This document shows positions 1 to 5,723 of a DNA stretch of 5,739 nucleotides, in pieces; the first letter of the stretch is position 1, and each line of letters opens with the position of its first letter. Source of the DNA: Nitrospirota bacterium. Lineage in GTDB: Bacteria > Nitrospirota > Nitrospiria > Nitrospirales > UBA8639. The DNA lies in assembly GCA_029881175.1 (NCBI GenBank), contig JAOUNC010000200.1, forward strand, positions 1 to 5,739. The letters are read 5' to 3'. The notes beneath the pieces were generated by a model. The model ran no database searches. It was not told the DNA's origin and worked only from the letters and a program-made list of their open reading frames with translations. Position numbers and translations under genes: made by a program.

Positions 1-855
1 GGCTTCACGCCCTGGCGGACGCCGAAGAAGAAGAGAAAGCTGCCTATACGCAGTCGCATGCTTCGACAAATCGTCATACACAATGAGGGCATGTTTGCCA
101 CTATCACGGAAATATTCGGCCATGGTGACACCGGCATAGGGTGCAAAGAATTGCAGCGAAGCTGAATCACTGGCCGTAGCGGACACCACGGTTGTGTATT
201 CCATGGCCCCATGATCTTCTAATGTTTTGACGACGCGTGCGACGGTCGAACGTTTTTGCCCAATCGCCACATAAAAACAATATACGTCCAAGCCTTTTTG
301 ATTGATGATCGTATCGACCGCAATCGCCGTTTTCCCCGTTTGACGATCACCGATGATCAATTCTCGTTGGCCTCGGCCGACAGGAATCATGGCATCGATA
401 GCTTTCAAGCCTGTTTGCAAGGGTTCGCCAACTGATTGCCGATCCACCACACCTGGCGCCCTGATTTCAATCAGGCGGGTTTCCGTGGAATTGATTGGGC
501 CTTTTCCATCAATGGGCATCCCGATCGCATCAACCACGCGACCCACTAGTGCCTCACCCACCGGCACTTCCGCGATACGACCGGTACGCTTAACAGGGTC
601 ACCCTCACGAATGCCGACGTCTTCCCCGAGCAACACGACACCCACACTGTCTTCTTCAAGATTCAAGGCCACGCCAAAGACACCGCCTGGAAATTCCAAC
701 AATTCCCCGGCCATGGCGCCTTCCAGCCCATAGACTTTGGAAATATTGTCACCCACTTGGATGACATAGCCCATCTCCTTGACGTCAACCCGTTGTTCAA
801 AACCTTTAATCTTTTCCTTGATGATGGAGCTAATTTCTTCTGCTTTGATCTGCAT
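1..855 (-). CDS. atpA: F1 ATP synthase subunit alpha (N-terminal 285 residues, cut by the window edge)
   Basis: Alpha subunit of the F1 catalytic head of F0F1 ATP synthase, carrying the non-catalytic nucleotide sites at the alpha/beta interfaces on the cytoplasmic side of the membrane. I translated it by hand from the ATG at 855 and the frame stays open to base 1. It begins [16 protein letters not shown]. The N-terminal beta-barrel covers about residues 25-95. Walker A is GDRQTGKT at 169-176, with the P-loop lysine at 175 as in E. coli. The Walker B-like ALIVYDDL is at 256-263, followed by the family signature [15 protein letters not shown] at 271-285, where the window ends. The full family length is about 500 residues, so roughly 215 are missing. 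Residue 266 is His in SKHATAYR, where Gln is common. The start lies 3 bp after the atpH stop, and a GAAGGGG ribosome binding site at 862-868 sits inside the end of atpH, so the two are almost certainly cotranscribed. Confidence 0.97.
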   Translation of the reverse strand, partial: MQIKAEEISSIIKEKIKGFEQRVDVKEMGYVIQVGDNISKVYGLEGAMAGELLEFPGGVFGVALNLEEDSVGVVLLGEDVGIREGDPVKRTGRIAEVPVGEALVGRVVDAIGMPIDGKGPINSTETRLIEIRAPGVVDRQSVGEPLQTGLKAIDAMIPVGRGQRELIIGDRQTGKTAIAVDTIINQKGLDVYCFYVAIGQKRSTVARVVKTLEDHGAMEYTTVVSATASDSASLQFFAPYAGVTMAEYFRDSGKHALIVYDDLSKHATAYRQLSLLLRRPPGREA

Positions 856-858
856 GGA

Positions 859-1398
859 TTACCCCTTCGTCAACTGATCCTGCATGCCGGCTAAGTGTCC
901 CAGCACGGTATTGTCAAAAACTCGGCTGCCAATATATATTTTCAACCCGGCAATGAGATGCGGGTCAACGTCAAACGCAACTTCCACCTTCTGCCCGATC
1001 GTTTGAGTGAGTTCGCGTTTCACCTGTTCTTGCTCGGTGCTATCTAAGGCCTTTGCTGAACTGACTCGGACTTTTTGAATCCCCTTTTGCCGATCGGCCA
1101 ATGTAGCAAATGCCTGGGAAATTTCAGGAAGAAACACCGCCCGATTATTTTTCAAGAGTTGATTCAAAAAATCACGCATCACCGGTGGAGCCTGCATACG
1201 CTGGCATAATTCCTCTAGCACCGCTTGTTTTTCTTCGAATGTAAAAACAGGTGAAGCCAACACATGCTTTAGGGCAGGGGTATCTTCTAGGCCTTGGGTT
1301 AGAGCCCCTAAGGCATTTCGTGCGGATGCGATGCCCGATTCATCGAGCAATTGGAAAAGCGCCGATGCATATCGACGCCCGATCATACTTTGGTTCAC
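859..1398 (-). CDS. atpH: F1 ATP synthase subunit delta (OSCP family)
   Basis: Delta subunit of ATP synthase, the peripheral-stalk cap that ties the top of the F1 alpha/beta hexamer to the F0 b subunits. The 179-residue length is normal for the family. The N-terminal helical domain shows IGRRYASALFQL at 6-17. The C-terminal domain ends with the OSCP signature GLKIYIGSRVFDNTVLGHL at 151-169. The start assigned here is GTG at 1396-1398; an alternative is the ATG at 1384-1386, four codons in (MIGRRYASAL). Neither has a convincing Shine-Dalgarno sequence, so the start is open by four residues. atpA follows 3 bp after the stop. Upstream lies mnmA rather than atpF, so the F0 genes are elsewhere, as in lineages with split F0 and F1 operons. 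A consensus-type promoter in the upstream gap probably drives this gene and atpA. Confidence 0.95.
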   Translation of the reverse strand: MNQSMIGRRYASALFQLLDESGIASARNALGALTQGLEDTPALKHVLASPVFTFEEKQAVLEELCQRMQAPPVMRDFLNQLLKNNRAVFLPEISQAFATLADRQKGIQKVRVSSAKALDSTEQEQVKRELTQTIGQKVEVAFDVDPHLIAGLKIYIGSRVFDNTVLGHLAGMQDQLTKG

Positions 1399-1455
1399 GA
1401 TTTATAGAAAATCCAGGTAGCCCGTTTTGAATAGAATGGGGCGTGCAAGCGAGTA

Positions 1456-1484
1456 AAAGTACCATGGGGACCATAGCCTGTCAA
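1456..1484 (-). promoter_or_regulatory. Sigma70-type promoter for the F1 ATP synthase genes
   Basis: On the minus strand a perfect -35 box TTGACA (1479-1484) is followed by a 17-nt spacer and a -10 box TACTTT (1456-1461), which keeps the first two and last bases of TATAAT. Transcription would start near 1449, giving an untranslated leader of about 50 nt before the atpH GTG. It lies in the 132-bp mnmA-atpH gap, the place expected for a promoter that gives the ATP synthase genes expression independent of the upstream genes. The weak point is the 3/6 match of the -10 box. Confidence 0.6.
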
Positions 1485-1514
1485 CAAAAAAGAGTAAACG
1501 GTAATAATGATTTT

Positions 1515-1539
1515 CCTCGGTAACGCAAGGTTACGAAGG
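1515..1539 (-). terminator. Hairpin over the mnmA stop codon, possible weak terminator or attenuator
   Basis: The minus strand reads as a 10-5-10 stem-loop: arms CCTTCGTAAC and GTTACCGAGG around the loop CTTGC. Eight pairs are Watson-Crick, one is T-G and one is a C-C mismatch. The 5' arm contains the mnmA TAA stop. No uridine run follows directly; the next T-rich stretch (1485-1490, plus the T at 1492) is more than 20 nt downstream, so this is not a canonical intrinsic terminator. It could protect the mnmA 3' end or only slow polymerase. Confidence 0.25.
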
Positions 1540-2685
1540 AAGAGACTGAAGGGAAGCAGGGGCGTTGATGTTGAGAGAGGCGGATGCATGAACTTTCGTG
1601 GTCTGTATAATTCCGCCGCCGAGGACTCGATCGCCCTGATAAAAAACAGCAGATTGCCCAGGGCTTAGGGCCCGAACAGGGAATTCAAAGGTAACGCATA
1701 TTGAAGTTTCACTATCCCAATGCAGTGTTGCCGGAACGGGCGGGGAACCATACCGAAATTTAACGTCGATACGTTGTCCTTCTTTCAAGTTTTCTCGTGA
1801 AAAGATATTGAGATCGGCGACCTGACAGGTTGTGGTATCCAAATCTTCCGGAGGACCCAGGACGACTAAGTTGAGATCCGGAACCACCCGCTGGACATAC
1901 ACCCGATTCCCGGTGGCGATCCCTAACCCTTTCCGTTGCCCGGGGGTATAAAAGGCCACGCCTTCGTGTTGCCCAAGCTCATGACCCTCAGCATCCACAA
2001 AATTTCCCGGATTCGTCGCTTGCGGGGCATGCTCTTTGAGGAATTCCCGGTAATCCCCTTGAGTGACAAAACAAATTTCCTGGCTTTCCTTCAACTCTTC
2101 AACCGGCAGCCCCATGGCTTCGGCTTCGGCCCAGACTTGCGGCTTTTCCACGTCCGCCAGAGGAAACAGCATCTTGGAGAGCCATTTAGCGGGAATACGA
2201 TACAAGAAATAGGATTGATCCTTTTTGGCATCTCGGCCACGTGCCAGAAAAGACGTGCCAGCTTCATCGCGTTGAAGGGTGGCATAATGGCCAGTGGCGA
2301 TAAAATCTGCCCCGAGTTGCTCGGCTACCCGGAATAAGCCCCCGAATTTCACACGTTCATTACACCGGACGCAGGGATTAGGGGTAGTGCCCTGAAGATA
2401 GCCACCAATAAAATCATCAATGACCCCTTGCTGAAATGCCTCCCGGGTATCAATGACTTGATGCGAGATGCCCAAGAGTTCGGCCACATGCTTGGCGATC
2501 CCAACCTTACAGCATCCGCGCTCCTGCCAACGCTTGGAAGTTGTTGCCTCATCCTCTTCTTCCCACACCTTAAGGGTCACACCAAGAACTTCGTAACCCT
2601 GGGCCTTTAAGAGTTTGGCCGCCACAGAGCTATCCACGCCGCCACTCATCCCTAACACGACTTTTTTGGCGACCGATAGGTTCAT
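1531..2685 (-). CDS. mnmA: tRNA-specific 2-thiouridylase MnmA
   Basis: MnmA thiolates the C2 of wobble uridine 34 in the tRNAs for Lys, Glu and Gln, using ATP to adenylate the base and sulfur delivered by a cysteine desulfurase relay. The PP-loop ATP pyrophosphatase motif is SGGVDSS at 14-20. The catalytic cysteine region is NPCVRCN at 103-109 and the second is SQEICFV at 201-207, so Cys105, Cys108 and Cys205 form a CxxC...C set; E. coli has DxxC at the first position. GHYA is at 132-135. The C-terminal beta-barrel carries YTPGQRKGLGI at 246-256 and RALSPGQSAVFY at 338-349. After GGGIIQ near 361 comes a tail of about 23 residues rich in Ala and Ser that looks longer than usual. Total length is 384 aa. 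The ATG overlaps the stop of the upstream bactofilin gene (ATGA), and no clear Shine-Dalgarno precedes it, which points to translational coupling. Confidence 0.97.
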   Translation of the reverse strand: MNLSVAKKVVLGMSGGVDSSVAAKLLKAQGYEVLGVTLKVWEEEDEATTSKRWQERGCCKVGIAKHVAELLGISHQVIDTREAFQQGVIDDFIGGYLQGTTPNPCVRCNERVKFGGLFRVAEQLGADFIATGHYATLQRDEAGTSFLARGRDAKKDQSYFLYRIPAKWLSKMLFPLADVEKPQVWAEAEAMGLPVEELKESQEICFVTQGDYREFLKEHAPQATNPGNFVDAEGHELGQHEGVAFYTPGQRKGLGIATGNRVYVQRVVPDLNLVVLGPPEDLDTTTCQVADLNIFSRENLKEGQRIDVKFRYGSPPVPATLHWDSETSICVTFEFPVRALSPGQSAVFYQGDRVLGGGIIQTTKVHASASLNINAPASLQSLPS

Positions 2686-3155
2686 TTCAGACTTAAGGGC
2701 TCAGAGGCCACTTTGGTCGATTCTTTGGCCGAAGACGTTTTGCCTTGTCCGTTTGACAACACACGGTCTTCCACATCCATGTCTAATTTGGGGGCCACGC
2801 CCATATCGCATTCCCCTTGGAAATAGACCCCTTCTTCCATCGCAAACATAGGCGTATGCACATCCCCAATGAGCACGGCAGGTTTCAGAAGTTGGATTTT
2901 TTTGTTGGCGGTAATAACCCCTTCAATCCGGCCGCTACTCACAATTGTTCCACCAGTGATCGTTCCTTTAATGAAGGCCGTTTCACCAATAATCAGGGTA
3001 TCATCAATTGTGATTTCCCCTTCAAAATTCCCGTCCACCCGCACCGTACCTTCAAATTGGGCTTTGCCCTTAAAATCTACACCTTTTCCAAGAAAGGTGT
3101 AAAACTCTTGCCCAAAACCTGGGCCCTCTTTAGACTTGTCCTTATCACCCCACAT
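2682..3155 (-). CDS. Bactofilin family protein, second of a tandem pair
   Basis: A 157-residue bactofilin (polymer-forming cytoskeletal protein, formerly DUF583). The central right-handed beta-helix spans about residues 19-120 and shows the repeating short strands ending in Gly: FKGKAQFEGTVRVDG (28-42), GEITIDDTLIIGE (46-58), GRIEGVITANKKIQLLKPAV (75-94) and the closing EEGVYFQGECDM (107-118). The tails are short and disordered-looking: a charged N-terminus MWGDKDKSKE and a Ser/Lys/Glu-rich C-terminus. A strong Shine-Dalgarno AGGAGG (3161-3166) stands 5 nt before the ATG. The core clearly resembles that of the neighbouring bactofilin (shared GTVRVDG, LIIG, GRI, LL-PAV, EGV-F-G-C-M), so the pair arose by duplication and diverged. 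Its stop overlaps the mnmA start by 4 bp. In the family such proteins polymerise without nucleotide and scaffold envelope or segregation proteins; the particular partner here is not shown by the sequence. Confidence 0.93.
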   Translation of the reverse strand: MWGDKDKSKEGPGFGQEFYTFLGKGVDFKGKAQFEGTVRVDGNFEGEITIDDTLIIGETAFIKGTITGGTIVSSGRIEGVITANKKIQLLKPAVLIGDVHTPMFAMEEGVYFQGECDMGVAPKLDMDVEDRVLSNGQGKTSSAKESTKVASEPLSLK

Positions 3156-3255
3156 ATTCCCCTCCTCTTCATCCAGTATTTGACTCTCGGGTGGCGAGCC
3201 AGGAACTCCTCATCCCCAATTATTTCCCCAACCTGTCCAATATTATGAAATGCAT

Positions 3256-3732
3256 TTATTTCACCTTTACAGCTTCTTCAACGGAGACGACGAGTTTAGA
3301 CCCGAGGCCTTTTCGTTCACCCTTTTGCGGCATATTGCAAGATCCATTAAACATCACCCCTTCATCCATGGAAAGCAGTGGAGTGGTAATCGTCCCATCA
3401 AACACCGCCGGACTTAAGAGTTTTACACGATTTTTTGCTAAAATTTCCCCGGTAATTCGACCTTGACAGGTGACAGTCCCCGCTTCGATTTTGGCCGTGA
3501 TGACCGCTTTTTGGCCGATGATCAAATTCCCATCGGTATAAATTTCCCCCTCCAAACGCCCATCCACCCTGACCGTGCCTTGGTAGCGGATCGTCCCCTT
3601 AAAAGCGACCTCTTCCCCAACAAAGGCAATGATGTCGCCGGATTCTTCATGATTACTTGAAGCCACTGGGCTTGAAGCAACTGGTAATTTCTCCGCATTT
3701 TCCTGGGCTTCAGCAGTATTTTTCCCAAACAT
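3256..3732 (-). CDS. Bactofilin family protein, first of a tandem pair
   Basis: A 158-residue bactofilin with its beta-helix core at about residues 33-133: FKGTIRYQGTVRVDGRLEGEI (44-64), LIIGQKAVITAKIEAGTV (70-87), GRITGEILAKNRVKLLSPAV (91-110), and DEGVMFNGSCNM (123-134). The N-terminal 32 residues are low-complexity and presumably flexible. They start MFGKN, resembling the short MFxK membrane-targeting peptide reported for Caulobacter BacA. I chose the ATG at 3730-3732 rather than the longest frame, which would begin at a TTG (3814-3816). A GGAGG at 3740-3744 sits 7 nt before this ATG, the resulting length matches the tandem paralog, and the extra 28 residues look unlike a bactofilin. It lies 155 bp downstream of parB and 100 bp upstream of the second bactofilin, with no obvious terminator between. 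A bactofilin next to parAB suggests a role in positioning the segregation apparatus, which is an inference. Confidence 0.92.
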   Translation of the reverse strand: MFGKNTAEAQENAEKLPVASSPVASSNHEESGDIIAFVGEEVAFKGTIRYQGTVRVDGRLEGEIYTDGNLIIGQKAVITAKIEAGTVTCQGRITGEILAKNRVKLLSPAVFDGTITTPLLSMDEGVMFNGSCNMPQKGERKGLGSKLVVSVEEAVKVK

Positions 3733-3739
3733 GGGACCC

Positions 3740-3744
3740 CCTCC
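3740..3744 (-). promoter_or_regulatory. Ribosome binding site that fixes the bactofilin 1 start
   Basis: The minus strand reads GAGGGAGGGGG just before the ATG at 3730-3732, with GGAGG 7 nt from the start codon. This is the best ribosome binding site in the area and decides against the upstream TTG start, which would add 28 residues. Confidence 0.75.
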
Positions 3745-3794
3745 CTCATTGAATGACTTGATGCCAAACTGCATCCGTTCTGTTATTCCACAAC

Positions 3795-3808
3795 ATCTAA
3801 AATTAGAT
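3795..3808. repeat. Perfect 6-2-6 inverted repeat in the parB-bactofilin gap
   Basis: The plus strand reads ATCTAA-AA-TTAGAT, a perfect inverted repeat. It overlaps the candidate -10 box (3802-3807) of the bactofilin promoter and lies 63 bp upstream of the chosen start. The position and dyad symmetry fit an operator for a dimeric regulator, but a short AT-rich palindrome can arise by chance. Confidence 0.3.
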
Positions 3809-3830
3809 AAAAACAACTAAGCAATAGCAC
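3802..3830 (-). promoter_or_regulatory. Weak promoter candidate for the bactofilin genes
   Basis: On the minus strand GTGCTA (3825-3830, 3/6 match to TTGACA) is followed by a 17-nt spacer and TCTAAT (3802-3807, 5/6 match to TATAAT). A transcript would begin near 3795, downstream of the alternative TTG start of bactofilin 1, which again favours the shorter protein. The -35 box is poor, so the genes may instead be read from the parA promoter. Confidence 0.3.
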
Positions 3831-3887
3831 CCTTTATGCATTACTGCGCTTTGGAAGCCCATGCTACGTGGGGCATCTATTCAAATT

Positions 3888-4745
3888 CTATTCCAGAATA
3901 AGCGCCGTTACTCGGTCTAATTCCTCATCTGAATAATAGTGAATGACGAGCTGTCCTCCCCGACCTCCCGTTTTCACCTGAACCTTGGTGCCAAAATGCC
4001 TTCGCAGCTGATCTTCTAAATTTTTGAATGTATTCGGCTCCACCTTAGAATGCCTGACTGCATTTCCATTTTTTTTCCCGGCAACCAGCTGCTCCGTTTG
4101 TCTCACCGAAAGTTGCTCTGACACAATGCGCTTGCCGATCTGAAGTTGGATACTGGGCGAAGAAACACCGGCTAAAACTTTGGCATGCCCCAGACTTAAA
4201 TTTCCGGATTCAATGAACTGCTGAACTTCTTTGGGGAGCGTGAGAAGGCGAAGAATATTCGCAATGGTAGAACGATCTTTCCCCACAGAACTTGCAACGA
4301 GGTCCTGCGTTAAGCCAAATTCGCCTATTAAACGAGAATAGGCTTTGGCTTCTTCCATAGGATTGAGGTTTTGGCGCTGAATATTTTCGACCAACGCGAG
4401 GGCCAAGGATTTTTCATCGCTTGAATTCCGAACAAGGGCTGGAATTGTTGCCAATCCGGCAAGCGTTGCCGCCCGGAAACGGCGCTCTCCCGCGATAAGT
4501 TCATACACTCCATCCCCTTTGCGCCGAACAACAATAGGTTGTAGGACCCCATGCTCCTTAATTGACTGTGCCAATCCTTCTAATTCGTCTTCGACAAAAA
4601 TGGTCCGGGGTTGGTATCGATTGGGAATAATCTGTTTCAGGGGGACCAGGGAAATAGCTTGCCCATCCTGCTCAACTTTCCAAACCAGCGTCTTTTTTTC
4701 GGGAAGCAGAGCCTGGAGGCCCTTACCCAATGCTTTCTTTTCCAT
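3888..4745 (-). CDS. parB: Chromosome partitioning protein ParB (parS-binding CTPase clamp)
   Basis: ParB binds parS, then uses CTP to close into a clamp that slides along DNA and spreads, forming the complex that ParA moves and that loads SMC. The 285 residues are normal for a chromosomal ParB. They start MEKKALGKGLQALLP, the lysine-rich N-terminal peptide that stimulates ParA ATPase activity in this family. The CTP-binding domain shows NRYQPR at 42-47, GERRFRAA at 86-93 and LVENIQRQNLNP at 118-129. The helix-turn-helix for parS recognition is LTQDLVASSVGKDRSTIANILRLL at 145-168. A linker of about 20 residues rich in Lys and Asn follows at about 223-240, then the C-terminal dimerisation and DNA-binding domain (LEDQLRRHFGTKVQV onward). 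The start overlaps the parA 3' end by 23 bp, and AAGGAG (4756-4761) lies 10 nt upstream. The linker is encoded across a run of eight A. Confidence 0.97.
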   Translation of the reverse strand: MEKKALGKGLQALLPEKKTLVWKVEQDGQAISLVPLKQIIPNRYQPRTIFVEDELEGLAQSIKEHGVLQPIVVRRKGDGVYELIAGERRFRAATLAGLATIPALVRNSSDEKSLALALVENIQRQNLNPMEEAKAYSRLIGEFGLTQDLVASSVGKDRSTIANILRLLTLPKEVQQFIESGNLSLGHAKVLAGVSSPSIQLQIGKRIVSEQLSVRQTEQLVAGKKNGNAVRHSKVEPNTFKNLEDQLRRHFGTKVQVKTGGRGGQLVIHYYSDEELDRVTALILE

Positions 4746-5490
4746 TCGCGAGTATCTCCTTGGCTAGGTCAAGATAGGCTTTGGACCCACTGGAAGCCGC
4801 ATTATACGACAACACAGGCTTTCCGTGACTAGGGGCTTCTGCCAACGCCACATTTCGAGGAATAACGGCTTGAAACACTTTATCCTTAAAAAACCCTCGA
4901 ACTTCATCTTGAACCTGTCGTGAAAGATTAATGCGAGAATCATACATCGTCAACAAAATGCCTACTTGGTCCAGATCGGGGTTAAAGGAATCTCGAATTC
5001 GGTCAACATTTCCCATAAGCCGCCCGAGCCCCTCCATCGCATAATACTCGCATTGCACAGGTACAATCAGGGCTGAAGCGGCGACCAAGGCATTGATGGT
5101 CAACAAGCCAAATGCAGGAGGACAATCAATAATCACAAAATCCTGATTTTGAATTTCACCCACGATGTCTCTCAAAATCGACGCTCGATCAGCCAGATTA
5201 GATAGCTCTATTTCAGCCCCAACCAAATCTCCTTTTGAAGGAATAAGACTCAGACCATGAATGCACGTAGGCATAATTGCTGAATCTATAAGTTTCCGCT
5301 CCATGAGACATTCGTAAATCGTCTCTTCTTTTGGTTCAACGGATACCCCACTAGTGGCATTGGCTTGCGGATCCAAGTCAATCAGCAAGACCGCCTTGCC
5401 GAAAGTGGCCAATGCAGCACTAATATTAATAGCTGATGTAGTTTTACCCACACCACCCTTCTGATTCGCAATGGCTATAATACGCTTCAC
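4723..5490 (-). CDS. parA: Chromosome partitioning ATPase ParA (Soj type)
   Basis: ParA is a Walker-type ATPase that dimerises with ATP, coats the nucleoid and is released by ParB, which draws the origin region towards the cell pole. The deviant Walker A motif is KGGVGKTT at 11-18, with the signature lysine at 11 and the P-loop lysine at 16. Walker A' is DLDPQ at 38-42, and Walker B is VIIDCPP at 119-125. The conserved EAPSHGKP is at 218-225 near the C-terminus. The protein begins directly with the ATPase fold and has no N-terminal helix-turn-helix, so it is the short chromosomal (Soj) type of 255 residues and not the longer plasmid type. The start codon is GTG (5488-5490) with no strong Shine-Dalgarno. 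parS lies 119 bp upstream, so ParB loading there could reduce parAB transcription. Confidence 0.97.
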   Translation of the reverse strand: MKRIIAIANQKGGVGKTTSAINISAALATFGKAVLLIDLDPQANATSGVSVEPKEETIYECLMERKLIDSAIMPTCIHGLSLIPSKGDLVGAEIELSNLADRASILRDIVGEIQNQDFVIIDCPPAFGLLTINALVAASALIVPVQCEYYAMEGLGRLMGNVDRIRDSFNPDLDQVGILLTMYDSRINLSRQVQDEVRGFFKDKVFQAVIPRNVALAEAPSHGKPVLSYNAASSGSKAYLDLAKEILANGKESIG

Positions 5491-5538
5491 TCAGAATCTC
5501 ACGACATGAAATGGATGCGATGAAATAACATAACTAAT

Positions 5539-5546
5539 TGTTTCAC
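5539..5546. other. parS-like half-site upstream of parA
   Basis: TGTTTCAC is identical to the left half of the general parS consensus TGTTTCACGTGAAACA, but the right half (AAGACATT) does not match. It lies between the full parS and the parA start. It may be a decayed site or a chance match; ParB binds full palindromes far better than half-sites. Confidence 0.25.
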
Positions 5547-5609
5547 AAGACATTAAATTTCTTAAAACTACATTAATACAAAGGCACAGAGGAATAAATT
5601 TTTCGCCAT

Positions 5610-5625
5610 TGTTCCACGTGGAACA
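5610..5625. other. parS: parS centromere-like site
   Basis: TGTTCCACGTGGAACA is a perfect 16-bp palindrome that fits the bacterial parS consensus and equals the form used in pseudomonads. It lies 119 bp upstream of parA. ParB encoded in this window carries the matching recognition helix-turn-helix. It should load ParB clamps and nucleate spreading over the adjacent genes. It also implies that the window lies near the replication origin, since parS sites and parAB cluster there in most bacteria. Confidence 0.95.
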
Positions 5626-5680
5626 TAGAAAATGGAGCAGTTGAGTAATTTGGGCTGATTCCATAAATCGTCGTTGGTAG

Positions 5681-5710
5681 AGTACAATCATCAACCAGAG
5701 AAATGGTCAA
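5681..5710 (-). promoter_or_regulatory. Weak promoter candidate upstream of parS and parA
   Basis: On the minus strand TTGACC (5705-5710, 5/6 match) is followed by an 18-nt spacer and TGTACT (5681-5686, 4/6 match). A transcript from it would cross parS and have a leader of about 185 nt before parA. An alternative closer to parA has a better -10 box (TTTAAT) but a poor -35 box (TTGTAT). Neither is convincing by itself. Confidence 0.25.
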
Positions 5711-5723
5711 AAAATTCCGCCCT

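Noticed and set aside
353..733. Plus-strand open frame of 126 codons
   Set aside because: It lies antisense within atpA, which is confirmed by motifs, and its Pro/Ser/Thr-rich translation is typical of an antisense shadow.
1395..1589. Minus-strand open frame of 64 codons spanning the mnmA end and the atpH start
   Set aside because: About 60 bases overlap mnmA in another frame and the rest covers the promoter region. The translation has no recognisable features, so it is a chance frame.
1936..2337. Plus-strand open frame of 133 codons
   Set aside because: It is antisense to the conserved part of mnmA and shows no family signature.
2817..3248. Plus-strand open frame of 143 codons
   Set aside because: It is antisense to bactofilin 2 and the gap between the bactofilin genes, with no recognisable motif.
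3857..3874. GCCC...GGGC inverted repeat just after parB as an intrinsic terminator
   Set aside because: The stem has only four or five pairs with a large loop and no T run follows, so termination cannot be supported.
5491..5694. Open frame of 67 codons on the minus strand immediately upstream of parA
   Set aside because: It starts at TTG without a ribosome binding site, runs through the parS palindrome, and its translation resembles no family I know. The region is better explained as a leader with parS.
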